DNA of 64,000 nt from Diphasiastrum complanatum (GCA_029204225.1 CM055107.1:48395971-48459970), one strand, 5' to 3'. Positions 11,425 to 23,650 are shown, counted from the stretch's first letter. The notes: generated by a model not told the origin, from the letters alone. Translations and numbers: made by a program.

Positions 11425-12660
11425 GAAAAAGGTGGTCGTTTTAAAGCCTGAAACGTGAGTTTTTGAGTAAGATGGAGGACATGGGACTATAGATGTGCAT
11501 ATGTTGCTAAAGGCTAAGATGAATTTGTAGGATAAGCTTTTCCTGCTTTATAATAATAAGGAGGACTTGGGAAATCTTGCTTTTTTAAGGCAATTTGGTT
11601 CACACCAGCAAGATATGTGTTTTGTGTATGATCTGGTAGTTCAAAAGGGAAAAAAGACAACTGCTCCAGTTTTGATGCGACGGCTATGGGCTTGGTAAGC
11701 AAATTTTCGCCTTTTATCCATCAGCCTCAAAACACAATAGTTTATATTTTGCAAGTTTTGGTTTATATATGCTCTAATCATGACCACTTGCTTACGCGAT
11801 GCATCTATTTTCATCCACATTAGGTTTCAATATTCACCAAACAAATTGTGGATTCAGGTGCTGATGGTGAGAGTTGAGAGCTCAATACTAGACTAAATGG
11901 ATGTCTTCTCTTTTTCAATTATTTTCCACCGTGTAGGGAACCGTACCTTGACTACACATAGAAAATTCTCTTGTTCGAGGATTTCAATTCCAACAACACT
12001 TGTCAAAATGTTTTTTTTTTGTGAAACTCATGGCTTGTAAGGATGTAGGATATGATAGTTCGTATTGTTGTTGCTTTCTACTTGACTTTCTTATGCAAAT
12101 GGTGCTGATTTTAATTTGATGTCTTTGAGGTGTTTTGATTTTTTTTCAACACCTTTTGGAACTTACCAATTGGAGGATTTTGAAAACTACTTATATTCAG
12201 ATTCAAGTGCCTAATTACCTTACCTTGGGTTACATGCACATGTATCCTAATCTTAATCCAACAGTTCCTATGAGATTTGTATCAAGGAAATTCACACTGA
12301 GATTTTGAATTGAATGGGAAATTTCTAGGAAGATAAAATATAGCATTATCTTGAAAAAGTTGCAATTTTTGGCATTACTTTACAAAGATTTTACTATGTT
12401 ACTTTATTTTGAGGTTGGTCAATGGAATATAAAAGAATGTCAACGTTAAAGATTAATATGTGTTGGCGGTCTAAACTTTTAAGGCTTGGCTTGGCTGTTA
12501 GGGCTTTTAAGGCTAGGGCTTGGCTATTAGGCCTTGTAATCAAAGTCTTCCAAATGTTGAAATCTCAAGTTTTGCACTTGTAAGTTTTCTTTGATTTGGT
12601 CTCCTTTGAGTTCATGTAAAAACGTCTTATCATTTCCAAATACAGGGACCTCACAAGTTC
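11425..12660 (+). repeat. repeat 'R', copy A (about 1.2 kb)
   Basis: Collinear with 23993-25280. Shared blocks include AAGATGGAGGACATGGGACT, GGATAAGCTTTTCCTGC, AAGGAGGACTTGGGAAATCT, ACCAATTGGAGGATTTTGAA and CATTTCCAAATACAGG. Copy A lacks about 90 bases present in copy B near 24565-24655. No ORF survives in either copy, and I see no LTR or inverted-repeat edges. Partial copies occur at 10595, 44766 (minus) and 60906 (minus). The class is unknown; a non-autonomous LTR element or a large dead DNA transposon are both possible. Confidence 0.8.
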
Positions 12661-12664
12661 AATC

Positions 12665-13100
12665 CAACACTATGCTTGACTAGGGAAGCAACATTTTGAT
12701 CAAAGGTTAACTACTGGTTATATGTTCCATCATGTAGGAAATGAGAATCTCATAATTTCTGATAGTAAGCATAACATGGTTATGTAGCCTTGAGAACAAG
12801 GTGCTCATCAACACGATATGGTTGAGAAAAATCCTAGGAGAGAATAAGATTTAGCAAGAACGAGGTAGAGAAAAAGATCACAATCTATAATCAGATTCCA
12901 AGTAGCACCAAATACTTTGATGAATCATATGTGGTAGCTTCAAAGTAAATGTCTATATGAGATATAATAGCTTGTGAGGATGGCAAACCTGAGTATCATG
13001 AATCCTTTGGCTCTAGGTAGTATAAGGAACGGTGGTTGATGAATCACACTAAGTACGAGTAAATATTTATATTGAGAATAATTGAGAGATGATAATTCTT
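12665..13100 (+). pseudogene. Ty1/copia RNase H-side remnant, internally deleted (family S)
   Basis: Nucleotide match to two separated parts of 39720-40650: GACTAGGGAAGCAACAT ... AAAATCCTAGGAGAGAATAAGA, then GCACCAAATACTTTGA ... GAGAATAATTGAGAGATGAT. About 450 bases between them (40,000-40,430 in the longer copy) are missing here. It includes the decayed RNase H block IWLRKILGE seen in the longer copy. No open frame. Confidence 0.6.
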
Positions 13101-14430
13101 GGATAGGTTAGAATTTTGCTGCCTCGACACCAATTCAAATAAAATATTTATAGACATTGCAGGATCAATTCAAGCATTTGTAATTGAAAAAAACCTTGTC
13201 CGAACATGCAACTGTCAAGCTATACTATCTTGGTCTGCTAGCAATCAAAAGCCATACAAATATGCCAAAGCCCCCACAAGAGCTGCACTGTTATAGGTCG
13301 TGGGCTCAGCTTCTTGATAATTGGATCTGTTGTCACTGTAGATGTCAGACCTGTCAGGGCCTTCTACAACTGCACCCACTAGTTGATTCGGATTTGGATC
13401 TTCACTGGATAACCACGTGAATCCTTCACTGCATGGGATGTGTGACGGATGTTGCTTTAGAGATGGTAAAGACGAAGCTGATGAACATGTTGCAGGAAGC
13501 TGGAGCCGAATCCAACCATGTAGATATTATTTATGGTGTACCACCAAATACTCAACAATATGCCCCATCAAAATTGTTGTTGGTCAGACGGGACCTAGAT
13601 GCAACCATTTATTGTCCTAGCAAACTATTTTTCATTTTTCTTTCAACATCGAATGACTCAACTTCATGGAGTGGGTCACATCATATTTCATCAACTGATG
13701 GCAATCTGCAGAAATACATGTAAAGCTTCGATAGTCAAAAACCGCAAGGAACTACTATGGCACCGCAAGTGTCCAGCTTGTGATCCAATGCGAAACCCTA
13801 AGAGACCAAAGGAAACCACACAGTCATCACTTGTGGCCAACTACGAAGACTACAGCTTACCCCAAGGCACTACCAAGACACTGTGGTCACCTACGAAGTG
13901 AATGAATGGCAAACTGACCAAAGGAACCGCCAAGTCAATAATTGCGGTTGGATGCGGCTGCGACGACACCACAATATCATGCTCATGTGGTAACCTGCGA
14001 TGGAGATTGTGGTTTCAACTTCACGCTCCTGCAATCGCATACAAAGGGGATTTACGCAATGTCTACATCTTCATGCTCTGCCACAATAACCAACCTACAA
14101 ATCAATGCTAGGGCCTATTAATGATCTTGAAACTCTATAAATAGAATAACATTAGTTCATGCAATAGCTATATAAGCCAATGAGTGATCAGAAGATATCA
14201 TTTCCACCACCGCCAGAGAAGATATCGTAGACAGAGATCAAACGACCAAAATTAGTCTTCTAGTATGTTGATTCCTTAGAGCTAGTGATCATATAGAGAG
14301 AATTCTGTCTGCCTAGTATGTGTGGAAATGCGCTAGCTGGTAAAGTCTGGCTTCGAATAAGAAGTTGTCTGTCTGGATTCGAATGTAATTTTGTCTATCT
14401 CCTTAAGGGGGATTTATGAATCCAAAAATA
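13101..14430. other. no gene assigned; weak coding-like patch
   Basis: Around 13433-13610 (plus) one frame reads an amphipathic stretch (DVALEMVKTKLMNMLQEAGA, then PSKLLLVRRD) that looks more protein-like than its surroundings. I do not recognise it, there is no clear splice site, and neighbouring frames are equally open. The rest is unrecognised. Confidence 0.2.
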
Positions 14431-14446
14431 CCTCTAGAGTGCTTAT

Positions 14447-14965
14447 GTTAAGAAATAGAGTTCCTCAAGGCATTAGAGGGAGTGATGAGAGTGCTCAAGA
14501 GTATGTCTTGAGAACATCATAAGTGAGGGTATTCAAGATGATGAGCTTGTTCAAATCTTTGAATGGTCTTGGAGATGAGTTCTCCAATCTTGTACAAAGC
14601 TTTGCTATTCAAGATGTTGTACCTTCTACTGACAAGCTCCATAGTGTGCTTGTGGCCGAGAAGAGTAGAATCCTTCACGTCAAGTAAAGGATTGGTTCCT
14701 TAAAGAAGGTCAACTTCTCAAGTAAATGAAAGGCAAAGTCCAAGAAGAAGATCCAGTCGAGGGAGACCAAGAATGATGGTCAACCATCAAGCTCCAAAGG
14801 TGGAAAGAAGAGCAAAGCCAAACTCAAGTGCTTTTTTGTGGAAAGAAGGGGCACATTGCAGGCAAGTGTTACAAGAAAAAGAATGCACAAGGAGAGAGCA
14901 AACAAGGCAACCTCACCCTTGAGGATCGGACTTCAGCAGTTTGTTCAAGATGCTCATTACGTGAA
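14447..14965 (+). pseudogene. Ty1/copia gag remnant with decayed zinc knuckle
   Basis: The translation gives SDESAQEYVLRTS, a stop, then SLFKSLNGLGDEFSNLVQSF, then STDKLHSVLVAEKSRILHVK: the C-terminal half of a copia gag (UBN2-type). Next comes a Lys/Ser-rich linker and a CCHC knuckle (KCFF-GKKGHIAGKCYKKK) at about 14826-14880, broken by one missing base. The gag N-terminus and everything after the knuckle are missing. The minus-strand copia fragment begins about 120 bases further on, in opposite orientation. Confidence 0.6.
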
Positions 14966-15080
14966 TGTTTTTAAGGCTGAGCATTAAAAATCTAGCACTC
15001 CCCCTTAATGTAGATCCCAAAAACCTTTGATCTTAAGATTTAACATTAACTTTATATTCGATAGGAACTGGCTGACTGAA

Positions 15081-17131
15081 CTAATCGAATATGCAAGGTC
15101 TAGTTGTGTGCAGATCATTGTGTAGATTAGTGAGCCAATGATGGAGTGAAACAAATATTGCTTCTTCTTTTTCTACCTTAGTTCGAGGAGATTGTTCCTT
15201 TGATAGCTTTAGTCTAGAGTCAAGTGGAAAGTAGCTCGATTTGCAGTTGGCCATTCCATACTTTTCCAGAACAATGGTGAGATAACTTTGCTGACTAATA
15301 AAAATCAGTTTGCTGGGTGGTGTTCGAAATATTTTGATTCCGAGACAATAGTGGGCTAGACCCATATCAGTCATTTTGTACTCCTGGGCCAACATGCATT
15401 TCATATCCTTCATTAGATCTAGATTGTTATTGAAAAATAGAGTATCATCTACATAAAGAAATATGATGATGAAGAAATCTGATACAGACTTGAAGTACAC
15501 ATTCGAGTATGCTAAGTTTGGATTGAAACCATTCTTGATTAGAAATGCATTGATTTTCTTACACTAGGCTTTGGGTGACTGTTTCAGCCCGTAGAGAGCC
15601 TTGTGTGTTTTGCATACAAAGGTGCTGTTGTTTACCCTTCAGTTTGTATCCCTCTGGCTACAACAAATAAATTTAATCTTCGATGGTTATGTTGAGGAAA
15701 GCGGTCTAGACATCCATTTGATGGACTTCAAGATCTCGTGTGGCTGCAAAGGAGAGTAGTAGTCAGATCAAAGCATGCTACTTGACAACTGGGTTGAAGG
15801 TTTCAAAATAATCCAGATCTAGAATTTGGAAATAGACTTTGGCGATGAGCCTGTCTTTGTAGCGATTTAGCCTTTCTTCATCATCATACTTTGAAGCGAT
15901 TTAGCCTTCCTTCATCATCCTTTGGCAGCTCTATGACTGTCCATGTTTGATTCTCTATGAGAGAATCGAATTTTGTGTCCACATCGCTGCTTTCCACTGG
16001 TCAACATTAAGTGTAGACATTGCCTCTGAAACAGTGGTTGGTTGCTGTACAAAGCCGCATCATCCATAAATCAAGATGGAGGTTGTCAGGATCGGTTCGC
16101 TCTTCTAGGTTGAACTTCGACCCTCTGATGTAATTTGACCCGTTGAGATTTTGACTCATTGTTAGAATCAATATCAATCTTCTGTACTTGAATCCCTAGA
16201 TCGGAATTTGGTTGTGCGATCCTTTATGAGATTTTTCAAGAATGGTGCAGCCGTTTGTATCAAATTTGACCCTCCATCTTGAATCAGTGATTATGCTAAT
16301 TGAGAGCAGATTTTTGGTTACATTTGGAATGTGGAGAACGTTGACTTCACCTTTCTGAAATTCAACTTTGACTATTTATTTACCCTTTATGGAATGAGAT
16401 GAGTTGTCTCCTAGTTGCACAACTCGGGAGTGGGTGAATGACTTGTAGTCTTTGAACTAGTCGCGATGGTGAGTTATATGTGAGTCTAGATACTAGGAAT
16501 CGATATCCTGTTTTTCTCCAACTTTGGTCATGAAAGCTACTTCATCTTCTTCCTATTGTTGGATTGAGTAACTGGTTGAAGCAGAATTTGCTTGCTCTTG
16601 GAACTGCTTCTTCTATTTGTTGTTGTACTTCAAAGTTCGGCAGTCCTTGATTTCGTGTCCAGTCCTCTTACAATATCTGTAGAATAGTTTCTACATTGGT
16701 TAAAACGATGAACAGTTTGATTTCGATCCTGGACCAGAATTCGATCTAGACTACATATTGCTCTTCTTGTCAAGATAAGTTGACTTTGATCTGAACTTCT
16801 GAATTTGAATATAGAGCTTGAGGATTCGATTCTAAGCCTGAGGAGTTCTTCTGATTCCCTCTTGTAGAAACAAGGAAATTACTCTTGATAGCGTGAGATG
16901 CTTACAGGTTAAAATTGCCATAACCCAATTTTTGTAGACTTCAGGTAGACTCGATAATAGAGTCATGATGACATTGGAATCTTCTATGACTGAGCCAATT
17001 GTAGTCATTTGCTCCATAAGGTTTTTGAAAGTGTTGAGGTGACTCGAAACACTATCTGTGTCAGAAGTTATTAATCCCAATTTTGTAGGGATAGAAGTGA
17101 ATTCGATCATGAAATTTCTGTAGTGAATCAA
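15081..17131 (-). pseudogene. Ty1/copia gag-PR-RT fragment lacking integrase
   Basis: Read from 17131 downward. A copia gag block (SSHLNTFKNLMEQMTTIGSV, LLSSLPEVYKNWVMAILT) is followed by a zinc knuckle whose first Cys is lost (YCKRTGHEIKDC, about 16640). Then comes the post-protease block VLHIPNVTKNLLSISI at about 16310. From there it jumps to the linker before RT (about 16100-16200), so GAG-pre-integrase and integrase are gone. RT follows with several stops: ETFNPVVK, then at 15440 the intact catalytic block LYVDDTLFF, then MTDMGLAHYCLGIKIF. RNase H is not recognisable; the fragment ends near 15081. The clean order with one block missing suggests an internal deletion in a once complete element. 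Confidence 0.75.
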
Positions 17132-18553
17132 CCTAATCTTAGTTGGAGTACTCGGGGGGGTTGATGAGGTTGCTTATTGATATTATTTTAATATGCATTT
17201 TGGCTTTGATTACTTGATGGTTCGGAATTTGAATAACTCATATTTTGGTTAAGAATTTAGTTTGAGAAATATTCTTAAAATCCAATATGTCCAAGATGGG
17301 GAAGATTTTAGAATGACTTCCTATATCTTTTCTGAGTTATGTATTAGACAGAAAGTCTAGTAACCTTTGGGAATTTAGTATCATTTAGATTCTAGAAAAT
17401 TATGATTGATGAATCATAAGAATCTAACTATTTGTGATTGACGGATCATAAATGGATATTAAATCAGAGGACAATTAGAAAATGCGTTGATTCTTAAATA
17501 TGAGTAGCAATTCCCAGTCTATTAAAATGGTTGAGATTTCAGATTACTGATTTGGAAGTCTAAATCTCTTTACTTCAGTATCTTATTGAGTCCTATTGGA
17601 TCTCACATGCATTTCTTGTAAGTAAATTATTTTTGCTTATCGAGAGTTTTGGTTATTTTAGTGGATTTTATTCTGCTATAGATGGTAGTCTACATGTGTA
17701 TGTGTATGGGTTCAATCAGCATCTCTAGATTTATAGGAGATAGTTACATCTGTTGAGATTTAGATGGATTGTTGATTTCTTGCATGTGATGCTATAAATG
17801 GGGCTATTAACTCGTTAAAGTAATTGCAGTACTCTGGATTGAGTTATAATAGTCTGAGACTTGATGGATCTCCTAGGGATTTGATGGATTGAATTTTTGT
17901 ATTTTAGAATATTTAGATATTCTAAGGGCAATTGCACCAAGAAACACTATTATCTATAAGAAATTGTGGATAGATTTTAGATTATCAGAAAAATTAATTT
18001 TCTTTAGCTTTTGGACTTGATCTCAGAAATAAAGAGTTAATTCACCTAATGGTTCATGTAATTTGGATTACATGACGGTGATGAACTTTTATTTGGAGAA
18101 GATCAACCTATTTGGATGATTTATAGCTTAGTGTATTTTATTCTGAGTTGTTATTCATGTGTAGAGGTAAGCAATCGAAGAATTGATACATCTCCGTATA
18201 CTTATTCAAATGAAAAGATTAGACTAAGAATGATAATTCTTGGTCAAAAGTTGAATGCTTAAGAAATAATTTCATGTCTTCTCTTTCTCGTTCTGAAGAC
18301 AGAACCTATTTAGGGGAAGAAGAATGTTATGGCCATATTCAGCTAAGGACATGGAATAGTCCTAATATGGTAGATTGGCCCTTCGGTATTCGAGATTGTT
18401 GGTCATGCCAAGATTTAATTCCATATCAAGGCTTGTATGTGACTAATGACCTTGAGAGGACCCCAACACTCTCTTTGAGAAATATGGAGTAGTGCATGTA
18501 TATGTGACTGATATAGGCATGAGGATTACATGAATAGTTGAATTGCATGGGGA
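17132..18553. other. no gene recognised
   Basis: AT-rich (long T/A runs, TTGAT/GATTG phrases). It could include the leader and LTR of the minus-strand copia at 15081-17131, but I found no primer-binding site or paired LTR. ORFs are short and without domains. Confidence 0.35.
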
Positions 18554-18835
18554 TTGCATGGGTTCAAGCACATGAATCTATTCTCTGTATATTGGGGTAG
18601 GGATTCTCCCTTCAACAACTTTGTTCATATTACTTCTCCTCAAGCATTCACATGGCATGGCTCGGGGGCTAGATCCAGGATTGATCTAGGATTGGTTGGG
18701 AGGTTTTGCTCCTACATGTCTCATGTTGTTTCTCCTATGCTCATCTTAGGGGTTTTTCCTAGTGTTCTTTACACTTGTGTCCCAAGTGAAGCTTCTAACC
18801 TTAGTTTGTATTACATTAGAAATCGGAAGAGATAG
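18554..18835 (+). pseudogene. probable LINE (L1-type) endonuclease C-terminal remnant
   Basis: A 93-codon frame contains DSPFNNFVHITSPQAFTWHG then SGARSRIDLGLVGRF and SYMSHVVSP. Plant LINE endonucleases carry the pattern FTWxxxxxxSRIDRxLV followed by an SDHxP active-site block. Here the SRID block is clear, but the SDH block has decayed (LILGVFPSVLYTC). No reverse transcriptase, CCHC knuckle or poly(A) tail was seen nearby, so this is a small isolated piece. Nearby frames show no better match. Confidence 0.4.
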
Positions 18836-19659
18836 TTGAAGAGTCTTGGAATCTATGTGCCACTTAGATCTACTTCACTGTGAATTGCCTTGACTGGTGT
18901 AAAAATTGTCAACTAGTTTTCTAGCTTTCTATTCAGTATTTGAGCCTAAATGAGGGAAAATTAGCAAGCAAACTTCACATAGCTATCTCACATGCATGAA
19001 AGTATGGTAAATCATCAACTTTCTAGATGGGCCCAAATTCACTCAGTCACTTAGTCATGCAAAAGTCCATTTTTAGCTTTACTTGGCAATTTTGGCCATT
19101 ATGACTAGTTTAGCTTGCACTGGAATAGCAGAACCTAAGTGGTACTCCAGTTTTGGAAGGCTTGGAGTGAATACTATCTATGTCATATTTGGTTTTCTTC
19201 TACTTTTGAGTGGAATACTTGATGTATGTCCATTCTGTGTCTTGATTTTGAGTGATAATAAATGATTTGTTGATGTCAAACAACATATATATAGAGATTA
19301 TAACTAGATTTTGTGTGTATTTTGATTCTATCTTGTTATGTTCTATTAATCTTAATCAAACTATTGATTCTGTGTGTGGAATTGTCTAAAATTTGACATT
19401 TGATTTTGTGCAACTACTATTGTACCTAGATCCAAATTTAGGATTATTTGATATGGATGAATCACTCAAAAGGAGAGAGGATTGACACTAACATCATGTA
19501 GCTACTAACATCAAATCAAGCATATCCTAGTGCGAGCCCAATGGGTATACTTATACCCTCCAAGGCCCATGCACTACTAGTAGTGCACTGGACACATCTG
19601 CAGCCTATTAATGTGAATTTTCTTATTCTCTAAATCAAATTCCACATTCTAAATTGTCT
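18836..19659. other. no gene recognised
   Basis: Short chance ORFs only, including one hydrophobic 60-codon frame at 19083-19265 with no recognisable family. Confidence 0.4.
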
Positions 19660-19860
19660 AAGGTATGTTGTTAAGTGCTACTACAAACCACAAGTTTTTT
19701 AGGACGGCATATGAACATGAATTTAAAGTCAATAGTGTTTAAAAAGATGACACACATTTAATTACGAGAGTTGATCTAGTGTGAATGACACAATCAACAA
19801 TTCAATTGTCCTACACTCTGTGAGTTCCTAACCTTAGGATAAGGCAGGTTAGTTGAACAC
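19660..19860 (+). repeat. dispersed repeat 'T', copy 2
   Basis: Direct-orientation match to 6990-7221, including CAATTGTCCTACACTCTGTG and AGTTCCTAACCTTAGGATAA. It is slightly shorter, with small deletions in the middle. Confidence 0.7.
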
Positions 19861-19869
19861 ATTGTTTAA

Positions 19870-20298
19870 CTATAGATTGGTAGAAATAAATAAGTAAATA
19901 GTGTTTGATAGGAAATTATAAATATTGTTTATAATAGATTGTTAAAATTATTTAAGATAGTGTGTGTGTGCGTTTGAGAGGATGTGTATGTGTTTTGAAT
20001 TTTGCATTGATCTATAATTTAGGTTAATAGACAAATAGATATAGATAATGTTGGGTAGTAATAGATTGTTAAATTTATAATGTGTGTGTATGAGAGAGAG
20101 AAAAAAAAAAATATGTGTGTGTGTGTTTAACATTTTGCATTGATTTGAAATTTAAGATTATAGATAAATACATAGTCTATGGTAGTAATAGATTGTTAGA
20201 TTTATATTCATTTAGGACTAAGAATTATAGATGAGAGAGAGTGTGTGTGTGTGTGTTTTTGTGAATATGTTTAGCAGTTTACATTGATCTAAGATTTG

Positions 20299-20299
<1 letters not shown>
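19870..20299. repeat. tandem repeat, unit about 127 bp, about 3 units
   Basis: The phrase TAATAGATTGTTA recurs at about 19932, 20059 and 20185 (steps of 127 and 126). In each unit a (TG)n run and TTTGCATTGAT-T follow. Units have diverged and the TG run length differs. The array runs directly into the (AT)n tract. Confidence 0.65.

Positions 20300-20342
<43 letters not shown>
20300..20342. repeat. (AT)n microsatellite
   Basis: About 43 bases of uninterrupted AT. The poly-Ile/Tyr ORFs across it on both strands are artefacts. Confidence 0.95.
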
Positions 20343-20343
<1 letters not shown>

Positions 20344-20344
<1 letters not shown>

Positions 20345-20376
20345 TTAGAGGAGTTCTCAATATAAAAAAGACCCTT
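20344..20376 (+). repeat. terminal fragment of the 54053-type MITE
   Basis: CATTAGAGGAGTTCTCAATA followed by AAAAAGACCCTT matches the left terminal inverted repeat of the MITE at 54053-54430. No matching right end was found nearby, so this is a solo end or a truncated copy. It starts exactly where the (AT)n ends, which suits insertion into TA-rich sequence. Confidence 0.55.
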
Positions 20377-21437
20377 CAAGGAATGCCATGTAGGATATAC
20401 AAAAATGTCAAAATAAATAAAACAATATTGTTTATTTGCTTGCCCACACCACTCCCAAGGCCTCCCCAACTCCCAATGATCTAACCACAGTGTCTATAGT
20501 CACAGTTAAGAACTGTTAACAGTTCGCAGTATAACTTGACTAAATTCAAAAATATTCCCTCCATTGGTTACGAAAAGGAAATATTTTCACTGGATCTAGA
20601 ATATGACCGCCATCCCCAAATTCGAATCAGGAAAAATTGCAAAATGTTTACATATGCATTCCTTCCACGAGAATGGAAATATGAGCGCCAACTACCTATT
20701 GGAATGAAAAAATGAGCGGATTTCCAAATTTGAATCAAGCATACAAGCATGGAGATTGGATTGATCGTACATAGTATATGATATAATCAAAGATGAGTAT
20801 TTTGGTTTGCTTCATAGAATCTGGTCATAGTACTTTGATGCAACTAATTACTCTATTATTTGTTTGATGATGACATTATATCATCTACATGTGGATATCC
20901 CTGTTGATTTGGAAGCTTTGTAGAGAAGAGGAGGCAAAGGAGTTCAAATATATGCTGAAGATCGTTCTCGTTACAGGGCAGAAGGAAAGAAAAACATGGA
21001 TTTGTGGACATATGGAACATTATATCCACAAGATCCAAGCACTTTGACACATTCCACATTCTCTTCAATAACTCATTTAGTTACATTTAGTAGATAGCAT
21101 TGAATGCTTGCAAGATATTTCCAAAGCAAGTAGGAGACACCTGTGATATATATATTAATCTTCAGGCTGATCTGCAATTAAGATTTGAAGAAGTTTTATC
21201 AAGCTAATTGAGCTTTTCTCGTAGCCAGCATTATCACGCTCAACGTTCAGCTGAAGGTATTACTTCAAGCCATTATACTCACTGTCGATATTAATTAGAG
21301 TGCAATTTCTGTCTTGCTACTATATCGTTCATTGCCTATTTGTATGAATCATTAACCTTGAATACTTATGCTACTAATTGTGGCACTTCCAATCCATCAC
21401 CCATGCTCGCTCAGACTTCCACTGCCATTCCCATCAT
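20377..21437. other. no gene recognised; possible LTR
   Basis: This stretch lies upstream of two primer-binding-site-like sequences and may contain the 5' LTR of the copia gag fragment at 21684. No paired LTR confirms this. ORFs are short. Confidence 0.3.
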
Positions 21438-21441
21438 TTTA

Positions 21442-21545
21442 CGACATGATATCAGAGTGTCTATTTTGATCAGAGCTCCTCTAATCTGATATTAAGTCAA
21501 TCATTCTCTGAAGACATTGATTTATGAAATGGTATTAGAGCAGGC
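21442..21545 (+). promoter_or_regulatory. two copia primer-binding-site-like sequences
   Basis: TGATATCAGAG (about 21444) follows ACGACA, and TGGTATTAGAGC (about 21530) lies further on. Each differs by a base or two from the plant copia site TGGTATCAGAGC. Both are on the plus strand upstream of plus-strand copia gag, as expected. Which one was used is unclear. Confidence 0.4.
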
Positions 21546-21683
21546 AGCTGAATAGTCTGCATTTCTATTGTGGATTATCAGTCATGTTTCTATCAAGACA
21601 TTATTCTTGTGCAGCCAACAAAATCTTGAAATCGTTGTTCCTACCAATGATCTCACTCAACCAGAATGGATCCATCTGCTAGT

Positions 21684-22020
21684 TCTTCTCTGATACACAC
21701 TCGATGGAGATAACTACCATCTCTGGAAGCTCAAATCATACTACTAGCCAAAAAAGTGTGGGACATCTTGATGGAATAGAATTCAAACCAGAATGTGATG
21801 TAGCAATCATCACCAAATGGAAACTGAGAGATGGCAAGGCTTTTTCCATGATCACTCTCAACATTAAGGACACCCAAATCAATCACATACATGCTGCTCA
21901 GACTGCTAAGTATGCATGGACATTCTAGTAACTCTTCATGATATCATTGAGGTCACTTAGAAGTGTTCACACAAAGAGGGCATAGAAAAATGTTCCAACT
22001 CGAGCACTGCTCTAGTTGGC
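21684..22020 (+). pseudogene. Ty1/copia gag N-terminal remnant
   Basis: Two frames together give the start of a copia gag: GDNYHLWKLK-like sequence (seen as THSMEITTISGSSNHTTSQK in one frame, LAKKVWDIL in the other), then KWKLRDGKAFSMITLNIKDT and AAQTAKYAWTF. It is the same gag family as 56505-57130 (KWGHRDGKVLGIITLNIKDS there). It is frameshifted, truncated after about 110 codons, and followed by AT-rich sequence. Confidence 0.6.
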
Positions 22021-22792
22021 TAGAAGTAACCTTTTTCATTTGAAACCTAGTGTTTTTTAGAATGCATCAAATAGTTTCATCGATTAGACTTGGAAAAATA
22101 TTTTTTCTTTATTTTTAAATATAAGAAATCCTTTACCAACATTGTAATATTTGTTCAAAGTCTAAAAATACAATAAGTGTATAGTAAAATTGTTCACATA
22201 TAGTGTGGCAACTCGAGTTTCATTTCAAACCTAGTATTTTTGTAATGAAACAACATACTAATACAATGAGTCAATACATCACAAAATATGAGAAAAAAAA
22301 TACAAAACTGGCTATGGCTACACATGTCAAATATCACCAAAAATATATAAACCAAACTTTTTTACACAATTTGTTAAATCAGTTTGACGACATTAGTCAT
22401 CCAATATGTCTTTACATGAGACTTCACATATGGTCTCATATCCCACACATATGAATTTATAATAAACACATGTAATATAGAAGACCTTAAAAAACTGTGG
22501 GATTATTTAAGCAAAGATTAAAGGAAATTAGAATCATAGATATTCACAAAATGCATGCATATATGTGTCTATCTTCACAATGCACTCGTGTGTTCTCGAA
22601 ACAGTTTTGCATTGAGAAAGCCATAAAAACACATGGAGAAATTATGTCTTGTTTAGTTCCAACATTGTTTGCTCAAAAAGACCCTTCGTCCTGGAGAGAA
22701 CACAATTAGGGTACAGAAATTAGACCAATCTTGCAACTTTATGTCCAAAGGCCCCGTTTTTTCCAACATGATCCGTTTTACGTGTCGTTCTT
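22021..22792. other. no gene recognised
   Basis: AT-rich, with many AAAATAT phrases. Chance ORFs only. Confidence 0.4.
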
Positions 22793-23087
22793 ATAGTAGA
22801 GAGGAGGACCCTAGCCTCTGAATCCTATTGGTCCATTCTTGCCTCTCTTTTTATTCAAATTCAAAAAAGTGTGGGAACCATCGAAATTGGAGGGAAACCC
22901 AACTTTATTCACTAACTTGACATTTAGGCCCGGCGACATTAAAAGTCCCGCAAAAAGGCCTAAAGTCCTTTTATTGACTTTTAACCAATCAATCAAATAC
23001 GGGTTGGACTTACACACGCAGGGTGCCAAATCCCTCTCACTTATTAACTAGGGTTAGGGTTGCCTTGGGATCCGCAAACCCTCCAAC
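22793..23087 (-). repeat. gypsy LTR fragment, inverted relative to the 38.4-kb LTR
   Basis: Reverse-complement match to the first 310 or so bases of the LTR at 38423-39166. Both share GGAGGGTTTGCG, CCTAACCCTAGTTAATAAGT, GAGAGGGATTTGGCACCCT and TAAAGTTGGGTTTCCCTCCA. It stops at the region of the LTR TATA box (CTACTATAA). The LTR start abuts copia RT sequence at 23088 without a spacer, a sharp chimeric junction. Confidence 0.85.
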
Positions 23088-23650
23088 GTGCATATCTACT
23101 TTGAATTATAAAAGCATGATCTTTCCAAAAGTCAATTTCTAGGCCTAAAATGTAGTGAAGAACTAGATCTTGCATCTTAAATTCACTACCAAGTGCATAC
23201 TTAGTTTCTTCAACTAGCTCCTCATTATTTCCACTAAGAATGAAATCATCTACATAGATGAGAAGAATAACTACAAAGTTATTAACAAACTTAATGTACA
23301 ATGAAGGGTCATATTCACTAAGATGAAATCCAAGTGATATGAGAAAGGAGTTGAGCCTTGCATACCAAGACCTTGGTGCTTGTTTTAGTCCATAGAGACT
23401 TTTGAACTAAAAGCCAAACTTTTGATTCTTCACCAACTTTCACAAGTCTAGGTGGTTGTTAGTCCAACTGCTTTTCCTTCCTTGACCATAGATTGCATAG
23501 CCTTTAAATTGGAATGTCCCAATCTCTTATGCCATAGATCCTCCTGATGAATCTTGGTGTCATAAGCAACATCAGAAATGCTAGAAATTTGAAATCCAAT
23601 CCATTATCAAACAATTGTCCAACAATTGTCCTACACTAATGAGCAAAAGT
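23088..23650 (-). pseudogene. Ty1/copia GAG-pre-integrase and RT fragment
   Basis: On the minus strand, 23650 to about 23480 gives GAG-pre-integrase-like pieces (QLLDNGLDFK; then, frameshifted, LWHKRLGHSNLKAMQSMV-like sequence). After a deletion of integrase and early RT comes the second half of RT: SLYGLKQAPRSWYARLNSF-like sequence with frameshifts, then a clean frame with LLIYVDDFILSGNNEELVEE and SEFKMQDL..HYILGLEI. The catalytic YVDD is intact. RT is cut at SRYAR, where the gypsy LTR fragment begins. Confidence 0.7.
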
